Assembly: GCF_017744675.1 (NCBI RefSeq)
Contig: NZ_JAGIAV010000004.1
Location: 747,033 to 811,032, forward strand
Direction of reading: 5' to 3'
From: Flavobacterium sp.
GTDB taxonomy: Bacteria; Bacteroidota; Bacteroidia; Flavobacteriales; Flavobacteriaceae
Length of the DNA stretch: 64,000 bases
Part shown: piece after piece, positions 32,520 through 42,708 of the stretch
How positions within the stretch are numbered: the stretch's first letter is position 1
Layout: every line of letters starts with the position of its first letter
The notes under the pieces: generated by a model
Database searches by the model: none
What the model was told of the DNA's origin: nothing
What the model saw: only the letters and a program-made list of their open reading frames with translations
Made by a program: the position numbers and the translations under genes

Positions 32520-33710
32520 TTATTTGATACTTTCAATCTCAACAACTTCGTTAGTATCTGCGTTGTAATCAACACCAGGAACTTCGAAACCGAATAAGTT
32601 TAAGAAATCGTTTCTATAACCTGCTAAATCACCAATTTCTGGCAATGTTTCAGTTGTAGCTTCTAACCAAAGTTTAGCTACTTTTTCCTGAACATCTTCG
32701 CGCATTTCCCAGTCGTCAATTCTAATTCTTCCTTTTTCATCAACAGGAACTTCAGAACCATTGTATAATCTATCTTGGAATAAACGCTGAATTTGCTCGA
32801 TACATCCTTCGTGAATTCCTTCTTCTTTCATGATTTTGTATAAAAGAGAGATGTATAATGGAATTACAGGAATTGCAGAACTTGCTTGAGTTACCAAAGC
32901 TTTATTTACAGAAACATACGCTTTTCCTCCGATAGATTTCAATGAATCTTCGATAGTAAATGCAGTTGCTTCTAAGTGGTCTTTTGCACGACCGATAGTT
33001 CCTTTTCTATAAACTGCTTCAGTTAATGCTGGCCCGATATAAGAATAAGCAACTGTTACAGCACCTTCTGCCAACAAATTTTCAGCTTTCAAAGCGTCAA
33101 TCCACATTGCCCAGTCTTCACCTCCCATAACTGCTACAGTATTTTCGATATCTTCCTCGTTTGCTGGAGAAATCGAAACATCTGAAACTTTTCCTGTATG
33201 GAAATCAACTGTTTTGTTTGTAAAAGTTTGTCCGATTGGTTTTAAAACTGAACGATGTGTAACACCTGTATTTGGATTTGTACGTACTGGAGACGCTAGA
33301 CTGTAAATTACAAGATCTACTTGTCCTAAATCTGCTTTAATTAGATCTAGAGTTTCTCTTTTAATTTCGTTTGAAAACGCATCACCGTTGATACTTTTTG
33401 CATATAAACCTGCTTTGTGAGCTTCTTTTTCGAATGCTGCAGAATTATACCATCCTGGAGAAGCTGTTTTTCCTTCAACTGGTGGTTTTTCAAAAAACAC
33501 TCCAATTGTTGATGCACCAGAACCAAAAGCACTAGTAATTCTTGAAGCCAATCCGAAACCTGTAGAAGCGCCAATAACTAAAACTTTTTTAGCCCCAGCG
33601 ATTTCTCCTTTAGATTTCACGTATTCGATTTGATTTTTTACATTTTGCTCAGCTCCCGTTGGGTGGGCAGTCAAACAAATAAATCCTCTCATTCTAGGTT
33701 CTATAATCAT
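32520..33710 (-). CDS. fabV: Enoyl-ACP reductase FabV type
   Basis: FabV reduces trans-2-enoyl-ACP (or -CoA) with NADH in the last step of the fatty-acid elongation cycle. The 396-residue protein begins MIIEPRMRGFICLTAHPTGA, the family start. It has the Rossmann motif VLVIGASTGFGLASRI and the long-spaced catalytic region SYIGPALTEAVYRKGTIGRAK. FabV type is larger than FabI (about 260). FabV enzymes are often insensitive to triclosan. It is the last gene of the cluster and its stop is followed by a terminator. Confidence 0.95.
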   Translation of the reverse strand: MIIEPRMRGFICLTAHPTGAEQNVKNQIEYVKSKGEIAGAKKVLVIGASTGFGLASRITSAFGSGASTIGVFFEKPPVEGKTASPGWYNSAAFEKEAHKAGLYAKSINGDAFSNEIKRETLDLIKADLGQVDLVIYSLASPVRTNPNTGVTHRSVLKPIGQTFTNKTVDFHTGKVSDVSISPANEEDIENTVAVMGGEDWAMWIDALKAENLLAEGAVTVAYSYIGPALTEAVYRKGTIGRAKDHLEATAFTIEDSLKSIGGKAYVSVNKALVTQASSAIPVIPLYISLLYKIMKEEGIHEGCIEQIQRLFQDRLYNGSEVPVDEKGRIRIDDWEMREDVQEKVAKLWLEATTETLPEIGDLAGYRNDFLNLFGFEVPGVDYNADTNEVVEIESIK

Positions 33711-33731
33711 CTTGCAATTATTTTTTTTGTA

Positions 33732-34253
33732 TTATTTCAATTTCAGTTTTAATTTTTCAAAAATAGACATTTTATCCTTAACCCTTTTCATATTGGCCTT
33801 CATATTGTCAATAAAATTTGGGTTTAATGCATTTTTCATAGCCTCCTTATAATAGTTGTAAGCAGCCGTATATTGGTTTTCATACTCCGCCATTCTACCT
33901 AATTCACTGTTATAAGAAGAGTTATCTGCATTTTCTAAATTTGCTATCGTAAATTCAATATGCTCTTTTGCTTCGGCATAACGGCCGATATCGATAAGCA
34001 AATAAGTATAATTTAAATAAGGTGCAGGATATTTAGGATCAAATTTCATCGCCAATTTATAGTGATAAATCCCTCTTTCGTAATCTGTAAGTTTATTGTA
34101 GTAAATCCATCCCAAATGATTATGTGCTTTGCCGAAATCGGGATATTGGGATAAGATTTCTTCGAGCAATTCTTTTGCATCTGCTGAATTTCCTTCAGAA
34201 ATTAATGAATCTGCTTTTATAAATTGATTTTCGTAAAAACTCAAACTCTCCAT
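33732..34253 (-). CDS. TPR-repeat protein between recN and fabV
   Basis: A 173-residue protein of helix pairs matching TPR, such as FGKAHNHLGWIYYNKLTDYERGIYHYKLAM (in part), KYPAPYLNYTYLLIDIGRYAEAKEHI, and AAYNYYKEAMKNAL. No signal peptide or catalytic motif. It starts 9 bases after recN and ends 21 bases before fabV, so it shares that transcript. Likely a protein-contact adaptor; partner unknown. Confidence 0.75.
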   Translation of the reverse strand: MESLSFYENQFIKADSLISEGNSADAKELLEEILSQYPDFGKAHNHLGWIYYNKLTDYERGIYHYKLAMKFDPKYPAPYLNYTYLLIDIGRYAEAKEHIEFTIANLENADNSSYNSELGRMAEYENQYTAAYNYYKEAMKNALNPNFIDNMKANMKRVKDKMSIFEKLKLKLK

Positions 34254-34262
34254 TTCTATATT

Positions 34263-35915
34263 TTAATTCAATAATTCTTTTGCGTGATTTAAGGCAGAAT
34301 CAGAAATATTTGCTCCTGATAACATTTGAGCTATTTCTATAATTCGATCTTCTTGCGATAAAAGCTTTAATTCTGAAAGCGTATCGTTGCCAACTGTAGA
34401 TTTAGAAACTTTGAAATGAGATTCTCCTTTTGCCGCAATTTGCGGTAAATGGGTAATTGCAAATATCTGCATCGTTGTGCTCATTTCTTTCATGATCTCC
34501 CCCATTCTAATCGCAATTTCTCCAGAAACCCCAGTGTCAATTTCATCAAATATTAAAGTTGGCAGTTTTGAATATTTAGCCAAAATAGCTTTCACAGCAA
34601 GCATAATACGCGACATCTCTCCACCAGAAGCCACTTTTTTCAGCAAACCAAAATCGGTTCCTTTATTGGCAGAGAATAAAAATTGCAATTCGTCTTTTCC
34701 GTTTTGGAAATAGGTTTCGGAAGGTTGCAATTCCATATTAAAACGAGCATTTGGCATTCCTAATGTTTCTAAAATAGCAACCAATTGTGCTGATAGATTC
34801 GGAATTGCATTAACTCTATTTCCATGTATTTTAGAAGCATAATGATCTAATTCTGATGCTTTTTCTTCGATAATTTTAGTTAATGAAGCGATTTCTTCAT
34901 CCATATTATCCAGCTCTAGCAAAGAGTTTCCTAAATCTGCTTGTATTTGAAGCAATTCATCTACAGAACTTACCTGATGTTTTTTCTGTAAATTATAAAT
35001 TGACTGCAGTTTTTGATTTATAAGTTCTAATTGAGCTGGATCATTTAACAATTTCTCTGAACAGCTTTGCAATTCTTTAGAAACATCGTCAAATTCAATC
35101 GTTAGACTTGTTATTCTTTCAAATAAATTTTGATATTCAACAGAAAAAGGAGCTACTTTTTGCAATGCATTTTTAATTTCATTCAAATTATGAAAAACAC
35201 CAAACTGCTCTTCGTTTGCAATTGCCAAAGATTTATCTAGAGATTCTTTAATAATCTCAACATTATTCAGCTTTTCATAGTCAGATTCTAATTCTTCCTG
35301 TTCGCCAGATTTTAATTGAGCCGCCACCAATTCATTCAACAAAAAGGTATGGTATTCTTGCTCTTTTCCTGCGTCGCTTTGTTTTTTCAGCAACGCATTT
35401 AACTTTGATTTATCTGATTTATAAGACTTCAGCAGTTTTTGATACTCCGCAATTACTTCAGCATTATTAGCGATCGCATCAATAATTTTAAACTGTACAT
35501 TTTCATCTGATAATTCCTGTGTTTGCTGTTGCGAATGAATATCAATCAAATACAAACTTAAATCTTGCAGTTCCTGAAGATTTACAGGACTATCGTTTAT
35601 AAAAGCACGAGATTTACCAGAAGGCAAAATTTCTCTCCTAATGATGGTTTCGTCTTCGTAATCCAAATCATTAGCTTCAAAAAAATCTCTTAAATTGTAT
35701 TTGCCAATTTCAAATTGCGCTTCGATAACACATTTTTCTTCTTTATTTTTTAACGAAGTAAGATCTGCTCTTTTACCCAAAACAAGACCAATAGCTCCTA
35801 AAATAATCGATTTTCCTGCACCTGTCTCACCTGTAATTATAGAAAAACCTTTAGAAAAATCTATGGCTAGCTTTTCGATAAGAGCATAATTTTTAATTGA
35901 CAGTGATGTAATCAT
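34263..35915 (-). CDS. recN: DNA repair protein RecN
   Basis: RecN is an SMC-like ATPase that acts early in double-strand break repair. The 550-residue protein has the Walker A ITGETGAGKSIILGAIGLVLG, a central coiled coil at about 155-380 rich in Leu, Lys and Glu, then the signature FGLLKKVASGGEMSRIMLA and Walker B LPTLIFDEIDTGVSGEIA, with the Q/H region AITHLPQIAA. It lies in a cluster conserved in Flavobacteriia and is complete. Confidence 0.95.
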   Translation of the reverse strand: MITSLSIKNYALIEKLAIDFSKGFSIITGETGAGKSIILGAIGLVLGKRADLTSLKNKEEKCVIEAQFEIGKYNLRDFFEANDLDYEDETIIRREILPSGKSRAFINDSPVNLQELQDLSLYLIDIHSQQQTQELSDENVQFKIIDAIANNAEVIAEYQKLLKSYKSDKSKLNALLKKQSDAGKEQEYHTFLLNELVAAQLKSGEQEELESDYEKLNNVEIIKESLDKSLAIANEEQFGVFHNLNEIKNALQKVAPFSVEYQNLFERITSLTIEFDDVSKELQSCSEKLLNDPAQLELINQKLQSIYNLQKKHQVSSVDELLQIQADLGNSLLELDNMDEEIASLTKIIEEKASELDHYASKIHGNRVNAIPNLSAQLVAILETLGMPNARFNMELQPSETYFQNGKDELQFLFSANKGTDFGLLKKVASGGEMSRIMLAVKAILAKYSKLPTLIFDEIDTGVSGEIAIRMGEIMKEMSTTMQIFAITHLPQIAAKGESHFKVSKSTVGNDTLSELKLLSQEDRIIEIAQMLSGANISDSALNHAKELLN

Positions 35916-35972
35916 AGGGCAGTTTTGTAAATATAAAATTAAAGTTAGCGAAGATAAAAAAAGAAGGCCAGA

Positions 35973-36857
35973 TTAGTATTTAATCTGTGACCATTTCGTA
36001 GAATTTAACGGAGAAACTTTATTTAAAACATCGGTTAAATCTGTAATTGGAATACTTGGACCTCCTGAAAAAATAGAAACAATTTCGTCTGATTTTGCAT
36101 CAAAGAAAACTCGAGTTATAAAAGCATTTGGCTTAACCGAATTTAATTTACCGATAAGCATTAAGGCGTTTTTTATTTTCTCTTTGGCTGCTTTTGTATC
36201 CAATGTCATAGCATCTAATCCTGTATGATAAGCATACGTAACTTGACGCAAATCACTATAGGTTGGCGCAATCATATCATTAATTAAATAATAGCGATTC
36301 TGAAGTCCGTCAGATTGATTCCATCCTTTAAAACCTCCTTGTTGTGCCACATTGGCAATATTTTGTGCAGTCTGAAGATACGGATTTCCTGCTCCCATTT
36401 GAAAAGTATCGGCATCCATTCCTAAAATCACATAACAGTAGAAAGATATTACAGAAACCAAGTTTGAATCGTAAGTACTTGGATTGAATAATAGTGGTTC
36501 GTATTCTGTATATCTGAAATTGAAATCTTTGTCGTTGTAATTTAAAACCGGAGAAGAATAGGTAGAATTAAAAATCAATCTGGAAGACTGAACTTGAATG
36601 GTTCCTGTAAATTGATCTGAACTGTTTGAGGACAATGTAATATACATCGAACAGTTTATTCTCTCGTTTTGTTTTAAAATCGATCCTGTCCAGTCTGTTT
36701 TATTTACAAACTCAGCCAGAGAGGTTTGAAGCGTTTTAAAAACCTGATTATTCGGATTTGTTAGACGTTCTGTATTAATTGTTACTGTACAATTTAGCTG
36801 TTGAGCTTGCACAAAACCAAAGCTTAAAAACACTAATAGCGTAACTATCTTATTCAT
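35973..36857 (-). CDS. DUF4835 exported protein
   Basis: A 294-residue protein with a signal peptide (MNKIVTLLVFLSFGFVQAQ). Its pattern NCTVTINTERL, FNFRYTEYEPLLFNPSTYDSNLVSVISFY (in part), ILGMDADTFQMGAGNPYL and YHTGLDAM fits the family I recall as DUF4835. The family is nearly confined to Bacteroidota and sits beside coaBC and recN. Function unknown. Being exported and cotranscribed with envelope and repair genes, it may act at the envelope. Confidence 0.85.
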   Translation of the reverse strand: MNKIVTLLVFLSFGFVQAQQLNCTVTINTERLTNPNNQVFKTLQTSLAEFVNKTDWTGSILKQNERINCSMYITLSSNSSDQFTGTIQVQSSRLIFNSTYSSPVLNYNDKDFNFRYTEYEPLLFNPSTYDSNLVSVISFYCYVILGMDADTFQMGAGNPYLQTAQNIANVAQQGGFKGWNQSDGLQNRYYLINDMIAPTYSDLRQVTYAYHTGLDAMTLDTKAAKEKIKNALMLIGKLNSVKPNAFITRVFFDAKSDEIVSIFSGGPSIPITDLTDVLNKVSPLNSTKWSQIKY

Positions 36858-36928
36858 AATCGTCTAATATTTAATTTTACAAACATAAATGGATTTCCAA
36901 ATTATGCTTTTGGCGTATATTTTAAATT

Positions 36929-38143
36929 TTATGATTTTGAAAAATGCAGAATTACTTTATTCAAAATATCAGCCGCAACAGATTCTTTAGATTTTAATTC
37001 CATAGGTTCGATTTCAAAATTTTTATCAATAAACGTTACTTTATTGGTTTCTTTTTTAAAACCTGCACCTTTATCTTGTAAGGAATTTAAAACAATCAAA
37101 TCTAAGTTTTTTTTCTGAATTTTCAGCTTAGCATTTTCAATTTCATTTTGAGTTTCTAGTGCGAATCCGATTAAAAACTGATTTTTTTTGATAGCTCCCA
37201 AAGAAGACAGTATATCTTTCGTCTTTTCAAGTTCTATCGAAAAATCATCTGTACTCTTTTTAATCTTTTGATCTGCAACAAATTTAGGTCTGTAATCTGC
37301 AACAGCAGCGGCAGCAATTGCAGCATCAACTTCATTAAAGTACAAATGGCAAGCATCATACATTTCTTGAGCCGAAACAACATCAACCACTTTTATTAAA
37401 CTATTTTTAGCTTTTAAATGGGTTGGTCCTGCTATTAAAAACACCTCTGCTCCTAAACTTGCTGCTTCGTTAGCAATATCAAACCCCATTTTTCCTGAAG
37501 AATGATTTCCTATAAAACGCACTGGGTCTATCGCTTCGTATGTCGGACCTGCAGTTACTAGTATTTTTTTTCCTTTTAAAGGCAGTTTGCTTTCTAAATC
37601 GGCTTCTAGAAACGCCACAATATTCTCAGGTTCAGCCATACGACCTTCTCCAGACAAACCACTAGCCAGTTCTCCGCTTTCAGCAGGAATCATAATGTTT
37701 CCAAACTGTTTTAAAGCTGTGAAGCTCGATAAAGTTGAAGGGTGCTTGTACATATCCAAGTCCATTGCAGGCGCAAAATAAACTGGACATTTTGCCGATA
37801 AATAAGTAGCAATTAAAAGATTATCACAGTTTCCTGTAGCCATTTTAGACAATGTATTTGCAGTAGCAGGTGCAACCAGCATAAAATCTGCCCAAAGAGC
37901 CAATTCTACGTGATTGTTCCAAACCGCATCTTCATTATCTTCATTAAAGAAACTTGAATGTACTGGATTTTTTGATAAAGTAGATAATGTAAGTGGGGTT
38001 ACAAAATCCTTAGAAGCAGGTGTCATGATCACTTGGACATGTGCACCTGCTTTTATAAAAAGTCGTACTAAAGTGGCTGTTTTATACGCTGCGATTCCAC
38101 CAGAAACACCCAGTAAAATCTTTTTCCCGTTTAAAACTGACAT
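36929..38143 (-). CDS. coaBC: CoaBC: phosphopantothenoylcysteine synthetase/decarboxylase
   Basis: A 404-residue bifunctional enzyme of coenzyme A synthesis. The N-terminal CoaC half is a flavoprotein decarboxylase, with GVSGGIAAYKTATLVR, the PATANTLSKMATGNCDNLL segment and FAPAMDLDMYKHP. The CoaB half begins at about residue 185 with KILVTAGPTYEAIDPVRFIG, then NHSSGKMG, a nucleotide-binding segment. Both halves are complete. It follows rpoZ by 7 bases. Confidence 0.95.
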   Translation of the reverse strand: MSVLNGKKILLGVSGGIAAYKTATLVRLFIKAGAHVQVIMTPASKDFVTPLTLSTLSKNPVHSSFFNEDNEDAVWNNHVELALWADFMLVAPATANTLSKMATGNCDNLLIATYLSAKCPVYFAPAMDLDMYKHPSTLSSFTALKQFGNIMIPAESGELASGLSGEGRMAEPENIVAFLEADLESKLPLKGKKILVTAGPTYEAIDPVRFIGNHSSGKMGFDIANEAASLGAEVFLIAGPTHLKAKNSLIKVVDVVSAQEMYDACHLYFNEVDAAIAAAAVADYRPKFVADQKIKKSTDDFSIELEKTKDILSSLGAIKKNQFLIGFALETQNEIENAKLKIQKKNLDLIVLNSLQDKGAGFKKETNKVTFIDKNFEIEPMELKSKESVAADILNKVILHFSKS

Positions 38144-38150
38144 TGTACTG

Positions 38151-38468
38151 TTATTTGTTTGAACTTCTGTGGTAAGTTTTACCGTCTAACCATTCTTGAA
38201 CAGCTAAAGCGTGTGGTTTTGGTAATTTTTCGTAAAATTTAGAAACTTCAATTTGTTCTTTATTTTCAAAAACTTCTTCTAGACTATCATTATAAGTAGC
38301 AAACTCTTCTAATTTTTCAGTCAATTCTTTTTTAATCTCTGAATTAATTTGATTTGCTCTTTTAGCCATAATGGTAATTGCCTCATACACATTTCCTGTT
38401 GGCTCTTCAATAACTGTTTTATTGTAAGTTATTGTGTTTACAGGAGCATTCGTCTTTTTTAAATCCAT
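38151..38468 (-). CDS. rpoZ: RNA polymerase omega subunit
   Basis: A 105-residue omega-type (Rpb6-like) subunit that helps assemble RNA polymerase around the beta-prime subunit. The GNVYEAITIMAKRANQIN segment is the conserved helix, and the C-terminal PHALAVQEWLDGKTYHR is typical of the Bacteroidota form, which is longer than E. coli's 91. It sits 9 bases after bamD and 7 before coaBC; rpoZ beside coaBC is conserved in the phylum. Confidence 0.88.
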   Translation of the reverse strand: MDLKKTNAPVNTITYNKTVIEEPTGNVYEAITIMAKRANQINSEIKKELTEKLEEFATYNDSLEEVFENKEQIEVSKFYEKLPKPHALAVQEWLDGKTYHRSSNK

Positions 38469-38477
38469 GACTTTCTT

Positions 38478-39272
38478 TTATTTAGTAAATTTTTGTAAAT
38501 CTGTTTCAACTCTGGCATTCATTTCGTCTGCCTGTTTTTTATATTTTGTATCGCTTTTAAATTTGATCAAATTAGCATAAGCTGTTTGCGCAACATGCAA
38601 GCGTTCTTCCATTTTTGAAGGAATACTGTTTATTGCCAATTTATATGCCGAATCATATTTATAAAACAATGCATCTTCTTTTAAAGGTGTTCCAGGGAAA
38701 TCAGCGATAAAGTTATCAAAAGCTATTAAAGCCGATTTGTAATCTGAAATTGTATTGTATCCTTTAGCGTTTTCGTATGCTTTTTTCTCCAATTTTGCAT
38801 TTAGCTTCTGTACAGCCTCATTTGCTTGAGGAATATATTCAGAGTTTGGATAGTTATCAATAAAAGTCTGTAATTTTTCTAACGCTTTTACAGTATCTGC
38901 TTGATCTAAGCTATAAACCGGAGACAATTTAGAGTAGCTGTAAGCTCCTAAGAAAGCTGCTTCCTGCACTTTTTCACTTCTTGGATAACCCGACACGAAT
39001 GCTTCAAACTGGTAACCAGCTAGATAATATTGTTTTGTTTTATAATAGGACTGCGAAAACATGTAAAACAGTTTTTCTGCCTGAGGCTTTCCTCGGTAAG
39101 AAGTTGCCAATTGCTCAAAAAGACGAATCGCTTTTGTGTATTTACCGGCATCATACATTTTTGTTGCCATCTCAAATTTTGCTGCAACATCTTCATTTTT
39201 CAACGCTTTTTGATATTCTCCACAAGAATAAAAAAGAGTTACAACAATTAAAAGCAATAGTGTTTTTTTCAT
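38478..39272 (-). CDS. bamD: Outer membrane assembly lipoprotein BamD
   Basis: BamD is the essential lipoprotein partner of BamA in outer-membrane protein insertion. From the Met at 39272 the 264-residue protein has a lipoprotein signal (MKKTLLLLIVVTLFYSCG) with the lipid cysteine at C17. The rest is TPR-like: KYTKAIRLFEQLATSYRGKPQAEKLFYMFSQ (in part), YYLAGYQFEAFVSGYPRS and ESEYIPQ-type NSEYIPQANEAVQ. An in-frame start 18 codons upstream would spoil the signal, so I did not use it. A promoter and palindrome lie upstream. Confidence 0.9.
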   Translation of the reverse strand: MKKTLLLLIVVTLFYSCGEYQKALKNEDVAAKFEMATKMYDAGKYTKAIRLFEQLATSYRGKPQAEKLFYMFSQSYYKTKQYYLAGYQFEAFVSGYPRSEKVQEAAFLGAYSYSKLSPVYSLDQADTVKALEKLQTFIDNYPNSEYIPQANEAVQKLNAKLEKKAYENAKGYNTISDYKSALIAFDNFIADFPGTPLKEDALFYKYDSAYKLAINSIPSKMEERLHVAQTAYANLIKFKSDTKYKKQADEMNARVETDLQKFTK

Positions 39273-39323
39273 TTTCTTACTGTTATTACAATCTCTCAGA
39301 CAATTTATGCCAAAGTGAAATTG

Positions 39324-39372
39324 CACCGAAGTTTCGGTGGCAAATTTAGTTATTAATTTAGCTACTGCAAAA
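39324..39372 (-). promoter_or_regulatory. Promoter of the bamD-fabV operon with a palindrome at the start
   Basis: TAAATTTG (39348-39341, minus) matches TAnnTTTG, with TTG 19 bases upstream (39370-39368). The predicted start near 39336 falls in a perfect inverted repeat CACCGAA-GT-TTCGGTG (39324-39339), a possible operator or 5'-end hairpin. Confidence 0.55.
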
Positions 39373-39410
39373 TAATTTTTTAGTATCTTAAAATACTAAC
39401 ACTTTAACAA

Positions 39411-40292
39411 TTATTTAATGCTGTTTTTTACAAACTCATTTAGTCTTGCCGCTAGAGAATCATCAACAGAAACTAAAGGTAGACGAACTGTGTTTTCAGC
39501 AATTCCAAGTGCTTGAAAGATTTGTTTGATGCCGGCTGGATTTCCTTGCTCAAAAATCATATCAATGCTATCTGATAAAAAGTAATGTGTTTTGAAAGCG
39601 TCTGCCGCTTTTTTATTTAATCCTAAACGGATCATTTCTGAAAATTCTTTAGGAAAACCTTGTCCAATTACAGAAATAACGCCTGCTCCACCTGCTAATA
39701 CAATTGGCAATGCCAGCATATCATCTCCAGAAATCACCAAGAAATCTTTTGGAGCATTTTTAATAATCTGCATAGCTTGCGCCATATCTCCAGCAGCTTC
39801 TTTAATAGCTACAACATTTTTAAAATCGTTAGCTAAGCGCGCCACTGTCGAAGGCAGCATGTTGCTTGCCGTTCTTCCTGGAACATTATATAGGATTACA
39901 GGAACTGGAGAAGCCTCAGCAATTGCTTTAAAATGCTGATAAATTCCTTCCTGAGTTGGTTTGTTATAATATGGAGAAACAGATAATATCGCTTCAAAAG
40001 CCGAAAAATCTCTTGTTTTTAACTCTTCAACAATCTGCATAGTATTATTTCCTCCAACTCCTAAAACTAGAGGCAATCTTCCTTTATTTACATCGATTAC
40101 AGTCTTTATAACCAACTCTTTCTCCTCTGTTGTAAGGGTTGCATTTTCTGCTGTTGTTCCCATTACTACAAGATACTCCACTCCACCATCTATAGAGAAG
40201 TTTACAATTCGCTGTAAAGCCTCAATGTCAACTGAAAAATCTTTTTTAAATGGCGTTACAAGTGCAACACCAGTTCCTATTAATGATTGCAT
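39411..40292 (-). CDS. dapA: 4-hydroxy-tetrahydrodipicolinate synthase
   Basis: DapA condenses pyruvate and aspartate semialdehyde, the first step of lysine and diaminopimelate synthesis. The 293-residue TIM barrel has [10 protein letters not shown], the [13 protein letters not shown] phosphate/substrate loop, [16 protein letters not shown]135 in ILYNVPGRT and the Schiff-base lysine K164 in [10 protein letters not shown]. Length is normal. It starts 13 bases after an unknown 170-residue gene in the same operon. Confidence 0.95.
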   Translation of the reverse strand: MQSLIGTGVALVTPFKKDFSVDIEALQRIVNFSIDGGVEYLVVMGTTAENATLTTEEKELVIKTVIDVNKGRLPLVLGVGGNNTMQIVEELKTRDFSAFEAILSVSPYYNKPTQEGIYQHFKAIAEASPVPVILYNVPGRTASNMLPSTVARLANDFKNVVAIKEAAGDMAQAMQIIKNAPKDFLVISGDDMLALPIVLAGGAGVISVIGQGFPKEFSEMIRLGLNKKAADAFKTHYFLSDSIDMIFEQGNPAGIKQIFQALGIAENTVRLPLVSVDDSLAARLNEFVKNSIK

Positions 40293-40305
40293 ATTATTAA
40301 TTAAT

Positions 40306-40818
40306 TTATTTTATATTTTTTAAATACCTAAACAATTCTGAAACGAACAGTTTATAGTTCCCTAATTCTGTATGAATCATCAAACGATTCAGCCTTTGAT
40401 CTACAGCAGAAAATCCGACTTTAAATTTAGCTTTTGACTGGCTTGTAAGTAACATCAAAATACTGTTTTCGACATTATAATAACTCAGCAAAAGATCAAA
40501 TTCTGAATTTACAAATTCATTCAAGAAATCTTCTGTAATTCTGCCTCTCCAATTGATGTGTTTTTTACCAAAAGTTGGACGAGAATAGCTTTCTTTTTTC
40601 TTAAATTTTCCTCTGTACGCTGCAACTTTTATATTTTCTTCAGCAATTCCATAGCTTGTTAGCTCTTTCAGGAGTGCTTCCGAATGTTCAAAATTGCTCT
40701 CATCTATCAATAAACCAATTGTTTGAACGTTTTTAGTAAATACTTCGTTTTTTTCGTTATTTAAATTAACATTTAATGATTTTTTTACAAAAAACTCCTT
40801 TATATAATTCAAAAACAT
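40306..40818 (-). CDS. Small protein of unknown function upstream of dapA (DUF6913-like)
   Basis: A 170-residue soluble protein I know only as a family of unknown function (I recall DUF6913). It has alternating strands and helices, [62 protein letters not shown] (in part) and [12 protein letters not shown], which suggest a compact alpha/beta domain. No catalytic motif is evident. It shares its transcript with dapA and is divergent from the gene at 40865. A TAATTTTG promoter element (40843-40836) lies just upstream. Confidence 0.65.
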   Translation of the reverse strand: MFLNYIKEFFVKKSLNVNLNNEKNEVFTKNVQTIGLLIDESNFEHSEALLKELTSYGIAEENIKVAAYRGKFKKKESYSRPTFGKKHINWRGRITEDFLNEFVNSEFDLLLSYYNVENSILMLLTSQSKAKFKVGFSAVDQRLNRLMIHTELGNYKLFVSELFRYLKNIK

Positions 40819-40864
40819 AGTACTTTTACCAATTACAAAATTAATTATTTAAGTTGCATTTAAA

Positions 40865-41644
40865 ATGGTAAAACTAAAAAAGTATAACGGATTTTTAAAA
40901 CTTTTTGTTATATTCTTAACACTTTTTTTAATCTCTTCATGTAGTTCGAAAAACTACAATTTAACTAAAATTGAAGGAAAACAACTCCCTGTTACTGAAA
41001 AGACTGGAGAAACTGCTGAAATTGAAAACTTTATTAAGCCTTATCGCGATCACATTAATAAGGATTTGGATAATGTATTGGCTTATTGTCCTGAAACACT
41101 TGACAAAAGCACAGGAAAATGGCAAACTGGCATTGGGAGTTTATTGGCTGATGTTTGCGTACAAAGAGGAAACATCGTTTTTAACGCTCGCGAAAAGAAA
41201 GATATTGATATCTGTCTTTTAAATCATGGCGGTATTCGTGCTATTCTTCCTAAAGGAAATGTTACAACAAGATCGGCTTTCGAAATTATGCCTTTTGAAA
41301 ACAGTTTGGTTGTTATGGCTTTAAAAGGGGAACAAATCTTAGATATTGCTGCTTATATTATTAAGGAGAAAAAACCTCAACCATTGTCTGGAATGACTTT
41401 TACAATTACTAAAGACAATAAGGCAAAAAATATCATGGTACAAGGTAAACCTCTTGATGTAAACAAAACGTATTACGTTGCTACAAATGATTATTTAGCA
41501 AATGGAGGCGATAATATGGCTTTCTTTGCAAAAAGCACTCAGAAGTTTGACTTAAACTACAAACTTAGAGATGTATTGATTGATTATTTTAAAGAAGTAG
41601 ACACTGTTGTGGCTCCAAAAAATATTAGAATCACAGAGGAATAA
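40865..41644 (+). CDS. Lipoprotein with the 5'-nucleotidase C-terminal domain
   Basis: A 259-residue outer or inner membrane lipoprotein: signal FLTLFLISSCSS with the lipid cysteine near C27. The rest is the C-terminal (substrate-specificity) domain of UshA-type 5'-nucleotidases: ETGIGSLLAD-like WQTGIGSLLADVCVQ, LLNHGGIRAILPKGNVT, PFENSLVVMALKGEQI, YVATNDYLANGGDNM. It lacks the metallophosphatase half, which is encoded by the next gene. Together the two would hydrolyse extracellular nucleotides. Confidence 0.85.
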   Translation: MVKLKKYNGFLKLFVIFLTLFLISSCSSKNYNLTKIEGKQLPVTEKTGETAEIENFIKPYRDHINKDLDNVLAYCPETLDKSTGKWQTGIGSLLADVCVQRGNIVFNAREKKDIDICLLNHGGIRAILPKGNVTTRSAFEIMPFENSLVVMALKGEQILDIAAYIIKEKKPQPLSGMTFTITKDNKAKNIMVQGKPLDVNKTYYVATNDYLANGGDNMAFFAKSTQKFDLNYKLRDVLIDYFKEVDTVVAPKNIRITEE

Positions 41645-41649
41645 ATAAT

Positions 41650-41765
41650 GGAGTCTGCCACGACCCGAGCGATAGCGAACTGGCGAAGCAATTAAGCAAA
41701 TTTGCACAAATTTTAGAATTCTCTTGAAAAATCAATTCGTGTTAATTCGTGAAATTGGTGGCAAA
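41650..41765. repeat. Decayed copy of the dispersed CCACGAATTCAC-type repeat
   Basis: TGCCACGA at the left (about 41655) and GTGGCA at the right (about 41757) are the outer ends, with AATTCGTGTTAATTCGTGAAATT near the right arm. The inside carries CGAGCGATAGCGAACTGGCG, a phrase I recall from other Flavobacterium intergenic regions. It is related to 2-16 and 17783-17824. Confidence 0.5.
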
Positions 41766-41810
41766 AAAAATATTAAAAACAAGCAAAGCATTCTGCAAAA
41801 AATATATAAA

Positions 41811-42708
41811 ATGAAAAGAAGAGAGTTTATCGAAAAAACAGCAGCGAGTACTGCCCTACTAAGTTTAGGATTGTCTTTGAGCAGTTTTGAAAGTAACGAT
41901 ATTAAGCATTTAACGATTCTACATACTAATGATGTGCACAGCCACATTGATCCTTTTCCTGCTGATGATCCGCGTAATCCTAATAAAGGCGGAGTATCTC
42001 GTCGTGCCACACTGATTGAAACGATTCGAAGAGAAAATCCGAATGTACTTTTATTGGATGCGGGAGATATTTTTCAAGGAACTCCTTACTTCAATTATTA
42101 TGGAGGAGAATTAGAGTTCAAATTGATGAGTATGATGAAATATGATGCTTCTACAATTGGAAACCATGATTTTGACAATGGTCTTGATGGATTGTACGCA
42201 CAGCTTCCGCACGCGACTTTCGATTTTATCAACTCTAACTATGATTTTAAAAATACGGTTATGGACGGTCATGTGAAACCGTACAAAATCTTTAATAAAA
42301 ACGGAATTAAAGTTGGTGTTTTTGGAGTTGGAATTGAATTGCAAGGTTTAGTAGATAAAAAACTATATCTGGAAACGGTTTACAATAATCCGGTTGAAGT
42401 TGCTCAGGATATGACACAACTTTTGAAAAAGCAGGAAAAATGCGATTTGGTAATCTGTCTTTCGCATTTAGGTTATAAATACAAAGATAAGCCGACAAAA
42501 ATTAGCGATTTGACATTTGCAGAACAAACTCAAGACATTGATTTAATTATTGGAGGACATACTCACACTTTTTTAGACAAGCCTACAGTTGTAAAAAACA
42601 AAGCTGGAAAAGATGTGCTGGTAAATCAAGTTGGATGCTACGGAATTAATTTAGGCCGTATCGATTTCTATTTTGATAAAGACAAGGCACATACTAACCA
42701 AAGTGCAA

